A DNA stretch of 64,000 nt from Harmonia axyridis (GCF_914767665.1 NC_059507.1:3782001-3846000); one strand, 5' to 3'. Positions 34,852 to 46,445 are shown, counted from the stretch's first letter. Program-made: numbers and translations. Notes: generated by a model not told the origin, from the sequence alone.

Positions 34852-35645
34852 GGGCGTAGATCGTTTTTTCTTGGGGGGTAATCGAGAACAAAATTTTTGA
34901 CGACATTATTTACTCATATCCATAATGAGAGGAAAGAGGTTTAATAACGAAGTTTGAACCAAATTACTCGAAATAATTCTTTTTATTACCAATTCGATTG
35001 TTCTTATCGTATACTGGGTGTTCCTGAATTGGAGTTAAGGAGGAAAATGAGAGATTTCTTAATGATTTCAAAAATAAAATTGTCCATTAACATGATCCAG
35101 CAAACGCGTTGTTTTCGAGATACAGGGTGTTTCTTCTAGTCTAGTTTTTTGTGATGCTTAACCAGTTTCTCGAGTCTTTATTAATCTTCGCTACAGAGTT
35201 GGTAAATAAGTACCAAAACTCAAAATGAATTTATTTATCACAGCTACCTAACTGGTTCTTTATAATAATTTTAATTTTCCTGGGAATTACTATAGAAAGC
35301 TGTTTGAGTTTTTTTCTCGAAATCGATTGCAGATACGACAAAACAGCAACCAACCAAAATGTGTAATACTGGACCATAGTTTCTTTCAAAACTTTTCTAA
35401 TCTACCAGTGTTTCACAAATAAATAATTCTGAAGGAAAAAAGCGGGCATCTTTCCAGAAAAAAATCACCCTGTAGATTTGCATTCAAAATTAGGATATCA
35501 CACGATGAAAACTTTAAATAGGAATATCTATGCCAATTCAAGTTAAATATCTTGTGAAGGGAAGGTGCTATGAGAGAAAAACTTGAACTCCAATACCTGT
35601 ACCTCAAAAACAAAGCGATTGCGGACTCATGTTATAGGACTTCTT
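34852..35645. repeat. Relative of the 3858-4662 element, duplicate
   Basis: Paralogue of 20512-21310 within duplication A; starts CAAGGGCGTAGATCG. Confidence 0.65.
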
Positions 35646-37072
35646 TTTTTTTTTTGAAAAAATGCATGTGAAAGTGAAATTGTTATATTTTTTTGGTTGA
35701 ATATCCAATTGTTATTTGGACTAGCAATTGGGATTGTTAAATAATTTCCGCCGAAGAAATTTATCATTACTAGTGTGTTTGTTCGTATTCATCAAAGCAA
35801 AGTTATTATTAAGTTTTCACTCAAATTTTAATTTTTAATAATTTTACCTGTGGCGTAAAAAATTGGGAGAAAAATGACTATGAGGCCATTCTAGTACGCC
35901 ACTAGTGGCAACTGAAAATGTGTTTTTCTTCGAAATGAAGCTCCTATTGAACGCAAACATTGTTTCAAACTCAATTGAAAAATTTTGGAAACTATGGCAG
36001 TTATGACTAAAAATTACTTGTAATTTTTTCATATTCAACAACCCTGTATCTCTGCAACGAACGACGTTTGAGAAAAGGAATATTAGGAAAGTTCTATTTA
36101 TTTTTCAAGGAGAATTATTTTGTTTCAATTTGGCACCACAGTTTCGGGACATCCTGTATGTAATAATAGTATATTCTAAAACAAGTTGCAGAATGGGCTC
36201 CTATTCCAACACGAATGCGAAATTCGAAAACGAGCGACGAAGGAGCGAGTTTTGGAACGCATGAGTGTTGGAATTGCCTTCTGCAACGAGGATTAGACGA
36301 TATTTTCTCTATTTCAGTCAAGTTTTGTGAAATATTGTCGAAATTCAATGAAAAATTCAGATTATACATCCTAATGACATTTGTAATGTATCTTGGCAGT
36401 TGGTGTGACTGTTACGAAAATTGACAGATCACGGAATTTCAATTTGAATCGTACGTTTCAAATTTTGAAATAATTTTTAATTACGCATTAAACTCGTCAA
36501 TCATGTCTGACGAAATCGATTTAACACCAACAGAATTAGGAGAAATTGCGAATATAATGTCGCAAATCATTTCACTAAATCCAAATTATATTATATTGAC
36601 AATTTGACGTGTTGAAGTTTGATAGAATTGGAAGTCTGTGTAGACAACCACAAAACGAAAAAGATAACTGGAAACAATGCTGTAATGAGTTCATTACAGC
36701 ACTGTTTTTAGAACTGTTTATGAACTCATTACGATACTGAAATAGAGAAAACCTTGTATCATACCTATTTATTTTTTGTCTGGATTTCATCAAATCAATT
36801 GATATGAAATGAAATCTCATAAACTATGATACTATTTTCCTCAAACTTGATGGTTGATTATCACTGAAACGACAAGTCTATAACTGAATAAAATGAAGAT
36901 AGCTAGCCACAGGATTACATTGGATGAAGACGTTCGATTATAATGGAATGTTAGTACTAAAGGGTTAAGATGACTTCTTAGAAAGTTGCGTTCTTTTAGT
37001 GTGAATATTTTAAAATCTATACCTTACCATTGAGATATTTTCTAATCAGAAAAATATCTATCTAATTTTCAG

Positions 37073-37309
37073 ATGAAGTATTCAACGTAAACACTAAAAA
37101 TGTTGATATTTATGATACTGCCATTTCTCCCTTGTTAAGATCAGCTATATAGATGGAATAAATTTGACTATTTTTGCATATGGTGCTACCTCATCTGGTA
37201 AAACTTTTACCATGAACGGTATACCAGAAGATCCAGGCATAATTCCAAGGTTCATAGAAGATTTATTTAATCAAGTAGAGTCATATTCTCATAGGAAATT
37301 TTTGATCAG
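37073..37309 (+). pseudogene. Kinesin motor-domain exon remnant
   Basis: Bounded by taattttcag| and |GTAAGA, like a real exon. It reads DEVFNVNTKNVDIYDTAISP then, after a two-base frameshift at an ATATAG, GINLTIFAYGATSSGKTFTM followed by NGIPEDPGIIPRFIEDLF. AYGxTSSGKTxTM is the kinesin ATP-binding P-loop; the usual Gln is Ala here. The frameshift destroys the frame, and the remaining motor (switch I/II) is not found nearby. A CENP-E/KIF-type source is possible but cannot be settled. Confidence 0.75.
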
Positions 37310-37974
37310 GTAAGATAGAAATTTAGGAAAACCTTTAGACATAATGAGAGAATCTGCAAAATTTTTCTTCAAAAAAGAAATTCCCAACTCCCAAGAAAAG
37401 TGTTCACATGTCCTAAGATATCATTGAGTATTTATTTTCCGGAAACAACCTATCATCATGAAAGCAATGAATTCAGGACTGAATCTGACAACATCAGAAA
37501 AATAACAAAGAAAAGTTACAACGATCCTTGAATTATTGAAAGAAGTTGAGATTGGGGAGTAAGTAAGTCTTAACAACACTTATATATATTAACAGTTGAT
37601 AGAAAACTCTAACAAAGTGGTCAAAAATTGAAAATGATGAGTTGCAAAAATCTAGGATTATTCTAAAAATGTGCGAACAAAGATTTTTCAACAGAAGAAA
37701 ACAGCAATTTTGGGCTAATCCATCTAATGGAAAAGTGTACTATAGAAGAGCATAGGCTAGAGAAAGACTTCGGGATATAGACCAATCTTTACAAGATTTG
37801 AAAAAGCTATGTCCCTATGCCAAAAAATAAGTCAATAGGAAACTGACACAAAGTGTCCAAAAATTAGAAATGATGAGTTACAAGGATCTAGTATTATCCT
37901 AGAAAAATGCGAGTGAGAATTCAAATTATATCAGTTTCACAAAATTTGTTTTTTTTTCTACACTAGACGTCCGA
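37310..37974 (+). pseudogene. Decayed coiled-coil fragments, likely same source
   Basis: Weak coding stretches: TKWSKIENDELQKSRIILKM CEQRF near 37615-37690, RERLRDIDQSLQDLKKLCPY near 37757-37820, then a second version of the first motif (TKCPKIRNDELQGSSIILEK) near 37857-37915. More copies of the NDELQxSRIILKMCE motif occur at about 39820-39945 and 40130-40170. They look like repeated relics of a charged exon. Linkage to the kinesin exon is inferred from adjacency only. Confidence 0.4.
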
Positions 37975-37984
37975 AGGAAGATAG

Positions 37985-38100
37985 TAAGTTCTTATAGAGA
38001 TTTAAACTCGGCAAAATTAATGAGCAACTATATCCATACGAAAAAATGGAATTAGGTAAACCCTATTATGAAAAGAATCCAAGGAAACGAAAACTAGATC
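37985..38100 (+). pseudogene. Small-gene family fragment
   Basis: Recognisable pieces of the family: YRDL-like start, KINEQLYPYEKMELGKPYYE and NPRKRKLD, with frame damage. Abuts the next copy without a promoter. Confidence 0.6.
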
Positions 38101-38330
38101 GGAAGATGTGATAGAGAACTTCTATAGAGATTTAAAATTGGCTAAATTAATGAGCCATTTAGATCTCTACGAAAAGATGGAAGTAGATGAAGAAACCTAT
38201 GAGAAAAGTCCGCGAAAAAGAAAATTGGAAAACCTTCATTTGAGAAAAGAAAAGAAGGAAGAAGCTCCCAAAAAAAAGGAGAACGGATGAACCGATGGAA
38301 GTGGAAGAAGAAGATAAAGAAATGCTATAA
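38101..38330 (+). pseudogene. Small-gene family copy C
   Basis: Reads VIENFYRDLKLAKLMSHLDL, YEKMEVDEETYEKSPRKRKL and KKEEAPKKK, then stops early because the A-run is one base short. The conserved tail TDEPMEVEEEDKEML continues in the next frame to a stop at 38330. The initiator region is missing, so this is probably a fragment. Confidence 0.6.
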
Positions 38331-38334
38331 TCAG

Positions 38335-38690
38335 ATCTTCGTGTAGTACCTCGTCTTCAAGCTGTTGAAAACAAATTACAAAATGTGTGACAAAAACTGC
38401 AAAGTGTCGAAAACCAAGAAGGAAGTTGTAATAGAGAGTTTTCATAGAGATTTGAACTTGACCAAATTAATGAGCCGATTAGATCTCTACGAAAAGATGG
38501 AAGTAGACGAACAAAGCTACGAGAAAAGTCAGCGAAAAAGAAATTTGGAAAACCTTCTTTCGAGAAAATAAAAGAAGGAAGAAGCTCCCAAAAAAAAAGA
38601 GGAAAAAAAAGGAGAAAAAGGAAGGAATTCCCCAAAAAAAAAAGAACAGATGAACCAATGGAAGTGGAAGGAGAAATGCTATAATTGGGT
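38335..38690 (+). pseudogene. Small-gene family copy D
   Basis: Keeps the leader (AGATCTTCGTGTAGTACC) and an ATG at 38383 (MCDKNCKVSKTKKEVVIESF), then HRDLNLTKLMSRLDLYEKME. A stop at 38569-38571 cuts it after LENLLSRK. An expanded Lys/Glu-coding stretch and the family tail (TDEPMEVEGEML) follow out of reach. No TATA box remains because copy C abuts it. Confidence 0.6.
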
Positions 38691-39265
38691 GTTTGTACAG
38701 TAGTCCCTTTAAGGAAATTAAGACTGCACCATATATGGGTCATTCTCTAAAAAATTGTACAAACAGCGACTTAAGAGAAATGAAAATAATTATGTTATTG
38801 TTTTATTAATTTTCTATTTTTATACCAGTCAAGTGCTAAATAAATTTAATTATTATTTTTATTTCATATTTGTATATAATTTTTTGTATATAAGAATATT
38901 TTATATTTATTGTTTTGCAATGTTAGCACTGCATTCTAAAATCGTTGAATTTTTAAATTCGGTATTGTCACATTCGGATATTTTATTATAGTTTATAATA
39001 ATAATTATAATTCAATGTGATAGATAAATAAAATTTTGGGTAAAAATCTTTTGAATTCAATTACCAGAAAGATGCAAAACATAGTGTTTAATTTTAAGTG
39101 ATAAGAGACTAGATTATAAGCTTGAAAGATGAAATCTTATGAGGAAAATATTTCGTAGGCTCATATTTACGGAAACCCTAGTCGAAGTATGCTCATTGAC
39201 GAACTTAAAAGTGTTAAATAGCTCATATATACCAATGCAATTTGAGTGCTGATGAACCCTCAATA
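38691..39265. repeat. 3' flank of small-gene family
   Basis: Shares order and sequence with 42793-43270 (AATAAA context, TATATAA-rich stretch, AATGTGATAGATAAATAAA, ATATTTACGGAACCC-like block). Part of it recurs at 51395-51508. The gene and about 600 bp of flank were therefore duplicated together. Confidence 0.65.
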
Positions 39266-40746
39266 ATAACTCATTGAAATCATTCAGATTCATCTCATTT
39301 TTCCGGTCAATGTCGATGTGTTATATGATTTTTTTGAAAATCAAACATTATTTCATGATGAAAGAAACAATAGAATATCGTGAATTGAACTTTGAAATAT
39401 ATTTTATAAATACACATTCTTGAAGAACGTTTTTATTTCTAATAACTCATAATATTTTGTTTGTTGATATGAGAGGCTTTGATTTGATTCGAAGAGAATT
39501 GAAAATTTCTTCATTTGTCCAAGTTTTGATTGAATATTGATATTGTTTAATTTCTCTGCCTTTCAATGGTTACTCCTGTTAACCTCATAAAAAATGCATT
39601 TTAACCTGTCAATGACTAGGGACGGGTAACTATATTATGATCTAAAGAATAAAGTATGAAATATCTAAACAGTATCTTTTATCAAGTTTTCCTCTAATAA
39701 TCTGCAATTAATGTATTTCTTGAGGTTAATCGTTAAACCATTGTTTTCTAGAACACATGTGTTCAAAATTAATGGAACTGAAATTCAGATGAGTTGAGTT
39801 GATACGAATTTATATGAAGTGGTCAAAAATTAGAAATGATAAGTTATAAAGATCTGGGAAAAAGAAATATCACAACTCTCAAGTTTTGTCTCAAGATGAG
39901 TTACAAGGATCTAGGATTATCCTAAAAATGTGCGAGTGAAGAATTTAATTCTTTTCTCTTCATCTTTGAATTTAATCATAGATAATATTAGATTGGAAAT
40001 TCAGAAAAGTAAATGTGAAACTGCAATAAAGAGTCTCTAGAAGCTATGAGAAATAGCAGGAGACTAAAAAAAGTTGTCGACATCTTTCCACTTATAAACT
40101 GATAGAAAACTTTTACCAACAGGCCAAACATAAAAAAGGATTAATCACAAAAACCAGTATTATCCTAAAAATGTGAAAAATGAGAGAGCGATGTTCTCTT
40201 ATTTTCTACAATAGAATTCTTTATTTCATTCAACATTGAAAGATAAACGAATTCAATATAAACTGATTTTCGGAATGTGAAAACAATTCATGAGATAATA
40301 AATATTGGAACGGACTCACCAACTTTTTCATTTCCATCAATTATACGAGAAATGAATTCCATTATTCAAAATGTTTCGAATCTGACTAAAAATGAAGAGG
40401 AATGTTGAATGCACCTAATTTTGAAGTCCCAATAATAACATATATTATTTATTAGATTCAAATAACAAAATTGAAAAGAACTCCGAAGATTTTAACTACT
40501 CCGATATTATACGAACACCGAAAAGAGTGAAAAATTTTCTAAATATGGCGGCACCGTATGTGATGAAAAATTTAACATACTCCAGACAATTGTTGGACGA
40601 GATTTGGAATTTGAAAAAAAAAAAGAAACCTGTACGGACATAATGAAAACATCACATCTGTGGAGTATGATATATTGTCAAATCATATAAAGAAAACCAT
40701 GAAAGAAATAAAGATATATGAACATAAACAGAAATCATAGTAAATA
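39266..40746. other. Intron DNA with decayed exon-like pieces
   Basis: Contains further NDELQ-type motif copies (39820-39945 and 40130-40170) and one coding-like stretch near 40480-40650 (SDIIRTPKRVKNFLNM, YSRQLLDEIWNLKKKKK) that may belong to the same decayed gene. Nothing intact. Confidence 0.4.
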
Positions 40747-42276
40747 CACTGCGCAAAAAAATTAACGCACATTCTGAAAATCTCAATTTTAATGAAAGTT
40801 AACTCTACATTGACTTTATAACTTATTTTTTATGTTCTCTCGGGAAGGTTTTGAACGAAACAAGACACATTAAATGGAAGAAATATTCAGGATTTCACCG
40901 AATCTTATGTGAAAGAAGAGAAATAAACTATTTTCAAAATACTGGAATGCTGATAAGTGATTTAATACTTGGTATTTCCACCCCTTGCGTTAATTACAGC
41001 TCGGTAACGACGGTTCATACTCAAAATGAGTGATCTTAAGATGTTCTGATCTAATCCTTCCCAGATTTCTCTGCGTTGGATTCCTAAGTCATCAAGAGTA
41101 GCTGGATGATTTTCTGAACTTCTCAGCCTTCTATTGAGGTTGTCCCAAACCTGCTCAATCGGATTGAGATCTGGACTTCTTGCTGGCCATTCCATTAGAG
41201 ACTTCAACCTCTTCAAGGTACTCCTGAACGATGCGCGCACGATGGGGTCTGGCATTATCGTCCATAAAAATGAAATTTTCACCAATGTATGGGGCAAATG
41301 GTACTACATGCTCTTCAAGAATGTTCCTTATATACCTATCAGCATTCATAGCTCCATTATCAACGGCCACTAGGTCTGTGCGAGCAGTCAAAGATATTCC
41401 ACCCCATACCATAATCGATCCTCCCCCGAAACCAGTAGTAGTCAGGAAATTGCACTGAGCATATCTTTTATGTGGCCGTCTGTATACAAGGGAACGTCGA
41501 TCACATTGGTAGAGGCAGAATCTAGACTCATCTGTGAAGAGAACTCTTTCCTAATCAGCCTCTTCTCAATGGATATGCTCTGTCGCAAAATCCAAACGCG
41601 CCCTTCGATGGGCTGGGGTAAGAGCTGGGCCTCTTGCCGCGACACGAGGTTTTAATCATATTCTCTGAGGCGATTTCTTATTGTCTGAGTGCTAATTTGA
41701 ATTTGCACCCCATGAGTTTGCTCAAGCTGATTTTGAAGGAGGCGAGCGGTTGCAAACCGTTGTCTCAACGAAGAAACTCTCAAGTAACGTTCTTGAATGG
41801 CAGTTATTACCCGTGGTCTACCCTGTCCCGGTCTTCGGACATTCATACCTGTCTCCCTGAATCGCTGCAACATTCTGGACACACTTGTATGGGAAACTCC
41901 AAACCTTTCTGCAATTCTTGTGTATGTCCACCCTTCTTCTCGCAAAACTACCGCTTGGGCACATTCCTCTTGGGTCAAATTGCGTGTTTCGCGTTGCATA
42001 GCGATCGAGTGTAGAAAATCAAACGAAAGAAAAACTATTAATCCCTAGAATTGATCGAGAACAACTGATTTCAGAATGGAGCCAATACATTCAAAATCTG
42101 ATAATCTCATCTTTTTTTATTCCTGCTGGGAAAAAACATCTGTATTGAAGAAAAACGTTAAAAGTGGATAACATATGCATACATAATTCTGATGAAAATA
42201 TTTATCATTGAGAATACCTTCAGTTGTAGAATAAATTTGAGATTTCCATAATGTGCGTAAATTTTTTTGCGCAGTG
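40747..42276 (-). mobile_element. Tc1-like element, near full length
   Basis: 1,530 bp between TA dinucleotides (40745-40746 and 42277-42278), with inverted ends CACTGCGCAAAAA. The transposase is on the minus strand, the same as Appl transcription. Several indels break the gene, so this copy is dead, but it shows the complete structure from which the 11-12 kb fold-back came. Confidence 0.95.
40962..41999 (-). pseudogene. Tc1 transposase, frameshifted
   Basis: Starts MQRETRNLTQEECAQAVVLR at 41999, with the helix-turn-helix WTYTRIAERFGVSHTSVSRM. A 6-bp insertion duplicates QI near 41695, and a base is lost near 41650 at the RPRVAARG point. The catalytic part reads SIMVWGGISLTARTDLV, FIFMDDNARPHRARIVQEYL (second Asp) and WPARSPDLNPIEQVWDNLNR (final Glu), with a further shift near 41200. 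The DDE motifs mark a Tc1-group (DD34E-type) enzyme that cuts and pastes at TA. About 345 codons if intact, usual for the family. Confidence 0.92.
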
Positions 42277-42299
42277 TATGATACGACAGAATTGAAAGA

Positions 42300-42650
42300 A
42301 TGAAGTGTAGCCTAGGTATTTATGAATATAAACCATCACAGAACCAGCATCAGTATCAAAATTTCTTCAGGTCTTCGTGTAGTACCGTACCTCGTCTTCA
42401 AATTGTTGAAAACCAAGAAGGAAGATGTAATAGAGAGTTTTTATAGAGATTTGAAATTGGCTAAATTAATGAGCCGATTTGGTCTTTACGAAAAAATGGA
42501 ATTAGATGAGGAAAGCTACGAGAAAAGACCGCGAAAAAGAAAATTGGAAAACCTTCATTTGAGACAAGAAAAGGAGGAAGAAGCTCCCAAAAAAAAGGAG
42601 AACGGATGAACCGATGGAAGTGGAAGAAGAAATTCTATTATTGGGTGGTT
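42300..42650 (+). pseudogene. Small-gene family copy E
   Basis: Has the TATA-type box (AATATAAACC near 42324) and initiator context CATCAGTATC, but the MCD… start is deleted. The coding part runs DVIESFYRDLKLAKLMSRFG, LYEKMELDEESYEKRPRKRK, then APKKKENG and an early stop caused by the same one-base-short A-run as in copy C. The last part loses its stop codon. Confidence 0.6.
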
Positions 42651-42712
42651 TGTATAGTGGTCTCTTAGAAGAAATTGAGACTGCCCCATATATATTTTGT
42701 AAAAAATTGTAC

Positions 42713-42792
42713 ATAGGAAAGGAAAGGAAGAAATTCCCCCCAAAAAAAAAAGAACAGATGAGCCCATGGACGTGGAAGAAGATGTACTATAA
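42713..42792 (+). pseudogene. Small-gene family 3' fragment F
   Basis: Only the C-terminal part (Lys run, RTDEPMDVEEDVL-like tail, stop at 42790-42792) with the conserved 3' flank after it. Confidence 0.55.
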
Positions 42793-43277
42793 TTGGGCGG
42801 TTGTACAGTGGTCTCCTAGTCACTTAAGAGAAATGTAAATAATTATGTTATTGTTTTATTAATTTTCTATTTTTATTCCAGTTAAGTGCTAAATAAATTT
42901 TATTATTATATTATTTCATGCTTGTATATAATTTGTTGTATATAAACATATTTTATATTTATTGTTCCGCAATATTTGCAGTGAATTTTAAATTATTGTA
43001 TTGTTATATTGGAATTTTCATATCGGGATTTTTACTTATAATTGTATATAATAATAATAATTTAATGTGATAGATAAATAAAAATTTTCAGTAAAAATCT
43101 TATGAATTTTATTACCAGACAGATAAAAAATCTGGTGTTGAATTTTAAGTCATACGAGACTAGGTTATAATCAAGAAATATGAAAATATTTCGAATGCCT
43201 ATATTTACGGAACCCCTAGTCGAATTATGCTTATTTTGGAACTCAAAAGTGTTACATAGCTTATATCAAAGCATATA

Positions 43278-45012
43278 CAGGGTGGCCACTTTTTCAATGG
43301 GATTGTATTGGTAACTTTTAAACCATAAGAGTTAGAAGGTCGGTTAAATGGAGAAAAAGTTGCATGCATAAAAGCATTATCAAGCAGTTCAAACAAATCG
43401 AGATTATCAGGGTCGGTTATTGAGATATCATAAGAAAAGTAAATTCTGTCATTTTGGTTTTTCTTTTTTTCCCACTTTATTTCAAATATTATCAAATAAT
43501 GTTACAGGAATTTTTTATTCGACAGTAAATTGTTCTCAATTTGACGTAATCAAATTTCGTATCCAACGTTTCGTGCTCTCTGGGCCTCCCTCAACCTCAT
43601 TTTTTTCAATACTGACCCGTATATTTCATGACACTTTTCGAAATAACTTTCAACGCTGAATTCAACGATATATCATACAATGTCATTCAAAATTGATTTT
43701 CAGGTGATTTTGACCCTTATCCAATTTTCTTTGGGTTGGATCTGTAGTGAATGCAAATTATCAAAAACTGCCGTTAATAAAATAGTCAAGAGACGCGAAT
43801 ACAATGATTTTAAATTTGAATACCAAGCCTTGCAAAACTTATATCGTAATGATATCAAAATAAAGTTCGATTCTGTAATTTGTTTCAACGAAACAAATGA
43901 CAAATCCAACAATAGTGATTTTTCGCGAGAAGATTGAGAATGTATTCAAGAAGACGAAATAAGCAAATGTATAAGAAGTATGGGTTCCAGAACCGTTAAG
44001 TACATTTTACAAAATGGTGGATATTTCGAATACTTACTTCATTCATTTTCATTTACTTTCGAATAATCATTCGATTTTTCTTTCATTAAATGATAATTCG
44101 TTTAATTATTATGAATTGAAATATGTAAATAATTATTACTTGTTTCTTCATTTGATTCTGATATGTTCCATTTAGTTCAAGATGAGTAAGTTGATTTTTT
44201 CATCGAAATGTATTGCATGTTGTTAATTAAACTAAAGGTACCTAAATGTAATACAGATCCGACCCAAAGAAATTTGGATAAGGGTCAAAATAACCTGAAT
44301 ATCAAGTTTGAATGACATTGTATGATATATCGTTGAAATTAGCGTTAAAAGTCATTTTGAAAAGTGTCATAAAATATGCAGGTCCATATTGAAAAAAAAT
44401 GAGGTTGAGGGTGGTCTAGAGAGTACAAAACGTTGGATACGAAATCTGATTACGTAAAATTGAGGATATTTTACTGTCGAATAAAAAATTCCTGTAACAT
44501 TATTTGATAATACTTGAAATAAAGTGGGAAAAAAAGAAAAACTAAAATGACAGAATTTACTTTTCTTATGATATCTCAATAACCGGCCCTGATAATCTCG
44601 ATTTGTTTGAACTGCTTGATAATGCTTTTATGCATGCAACTTTTTCTCCATTTGACCGACCTTCTAACTCTTATGGTTCAAAAGTTACCAATACAATCCC
44701 ATTGAAAAATTTCATTTGCTAATGAGATACATAATTATAATACACGACGTCGAGATGATTTTTACAAAGAAAAAGTTAATACTACATTAATGAATAAATC
44801 CACATTTAGCAGGGGATTAGTTATATTCAATAAACTACCTGAAAAGAATGAAAAGATCAAATATTGTAATAATTATAGAGAATTCAAAAAATGTTTAATG
44901 AGTTATATTTATGAAGAATTTAATTAAGTTAGTGGATTACATTTGTATTGTTTTCAATAGCCGAGTGCTAAATAAAGTTTATTATTTTTATTATTAAAAA
45001 GTGGCGACCCTG
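43278..45012. mobile_element. Fold-back element with CAGGGTGGCCACTT ends
   Basis: TA-flanked ends CAGGGTGGCCACTTTTT and AAAAAGTGGCGACCCTG. The arms pair over long stretches (for example CTTCTAACTCTTATGGTT in the right arm mirrors the left arm near 43320). A non-LTR 3' end is inserted in the right arm (44703-44998). The copy in duplication B1 has lost the outer left arm, and its right end is at 26510. Confidence 0.75.
44703..44998 (+). mobile_element. 3' end of a non-LTR retrotransposon, copy 2
   Basis: Same insertion as 26205-26497. Here the frame is cleaner: RDDFYKEKVNTTLMNKSTFS, RGLVIFNKLPEKNEKIKYC, REFKKCLMSYIYEEFN and stop. Confidence 0.75.
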
Positions 45013-45835
45013 TATATGATACGATACATAAATTATAAATACTGAAGAAATCAAATCCAGAAATATCATTCCAGGAAGATAATTGAAATAAATAACCTTT
45101 ATTTTTGGTGTCATAAGCACGTTTTTGAGTTGAGAAAAAAACGTAGTGGATTAGTTTAACCGAGTTTGAACCTTGTTGCATATTGATACACAAAATCATT
45201 GTAGAATGAAGAAATCAATCATCACGGGATTTTTTCCACAAAATGGATCAATCCACCCTACAAAATGGATCGATCCATCTCACAAAGTGGAGTAATCCAT
45301 ATTTGTTAGACATACTACATATTTTGTAGACACATTTGATAGACAAAATCATTGTAAGTAGAATGGAGTAATCAATTATTTTATGAAAATATTCATCGAA
45401 ACAACCTTACAAAACGATCGATTCGTCAGGTAGAGAGTATTTTGTTTCGTTTCCAGTTGCGGTAGTGTTTCTTCGATTCAGAAGTACCGATTCTAGTCAA
45501 AGAACAATTAGTGTTTCCCAGCATTCCATTTTTACACCTTATAACGTAGGTAGAAACAAATAATGGGGTAAACAAAGACCCCAAGTCTACATCCAGAACT
45601 GAAATATAATGATGTCGTTTCATTCTTATTACTCACTGTTTATTATTTTCTTTACCTACTGTCATATTTCAATGCATTTGAAGAGCTTTTAACGTTCAAC
45701 AACAATAATTTATTCTAAGGTATTTAGAGATGGAATTGAGCTTTGGGGTACCTAACTAACTATATTGATTTATTGATGCGAGTCAATAAGTCAATTTAGG
45801 TACCTACACCACAAATTGTCAAATTGTAGTTCACT

Positions 45836-45975
45836 ATGCAAATTGGGGGATTAGTACCCTGACAAATTTTACAGTTCTCTAATATCTAATGGGGGGAGGG
45901 GGTGTTTGAGTGATAATGGTCAGAAGCCTCGGTATTTATGTGGGTATAAAAACTACCACAGAACCATCATCACTA
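45836..45975 (+). promoter_or_regulatory. Core promoter of small gene, copy B
   Basis: ATGCAAAT at 45836, TATAAAA at 45945-45951 and a TCACT initiator near 45971, in the same order and spacing as copy A. The three 22-bp-spaced palindromes lie at 45244-45299. Confidence 0.6.
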
Positions 45976-46037
45976 CCAAAATTTCTTCAGATCTTCGTGT
46001 AGTATCTCGTGTTCAAGCTACAAGCAAACTTTTCAAA

Positions 46038-46283
46038 ATGTGTGACAGAAATACCAAGGAGGAGAATGTGATCGAAAATTTCTATAGAGACCTCAAATTG
46101 GCTAAATTGATGAGCCGTTTGGATCTTTATGAGAAAATGGAGGTGGATGAGGAGTTCCCCGAGCAAAGTCCGAGAAAAAGAAAATTAGAAAAACTTCCTT
46201 TGAGAAAGGCGAAAAAGGAAGAAGTTCCCGCCAAAAAAAAAAGAACTGACGAGCCCATGGACGTGGAAGAAGATGAAATATAA
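46038..46283 (+). CDS. Small basic/acidic nuclear-type protein, family copy B
   Basis: 81 codons from the ATG at 46038; reads MCDRNTKEENVIENFYRDLK and LAKLMSRLDLYEKMEVDEEF, then PRKRKLEKLPLRKAKKEE, the basic run VPAKKKRTDEP and the acidic tail MDVEEDEI. Against copy A there are four amino-acid changes (N/K, C/F, I/V, R/A) plus several silent ones, no indel in frame, and an intact promoter and AATAAA (46384). It is the second intact copy of the family. Function unknown; a small nuclear regulator or DNA/RNA-associated protein would fit the charge pattern, but this is inference. Confidence 0.65.
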   Translation: MCDRNTKEENVIENFYRDLKLAKLMSRLDLYEKMEVDEEFPEQSPRKRKLEKLPLRKAKKEEVPAKKKRTDEPMDVEEDEI

Positions 46284-46445
46284 TATGGGCGGTTGTACAG
46301 TGGTCTCCTAGCCACTTAGGAGAAAGGTAAATAATTATGTTATTGTTTTATTAATTTTCTATTTTTATACCAGTTAAGTGCTAAATAAATTTTATTTTTT
46401 TTTATTTCATCTTTGTATATAATTTGTTGTATATAAGTATATTTC

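Larger units (their letters stand above)
31281..36860. repeat. Segmental duplication A, copy 2
   Basis: Counterpart of 16566-22206. It lacks the 381-bp insertion and keeps a roughly 290-bp stretch (about 35875-36165, with CTAGTACGCCACTAGTGG) missing from copy 1. Its right edge joins abruptly to sequence (36858-36918) that in copy 1 lies 2.78 kb further on, at 24985-25043. Confidence 0.9.
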
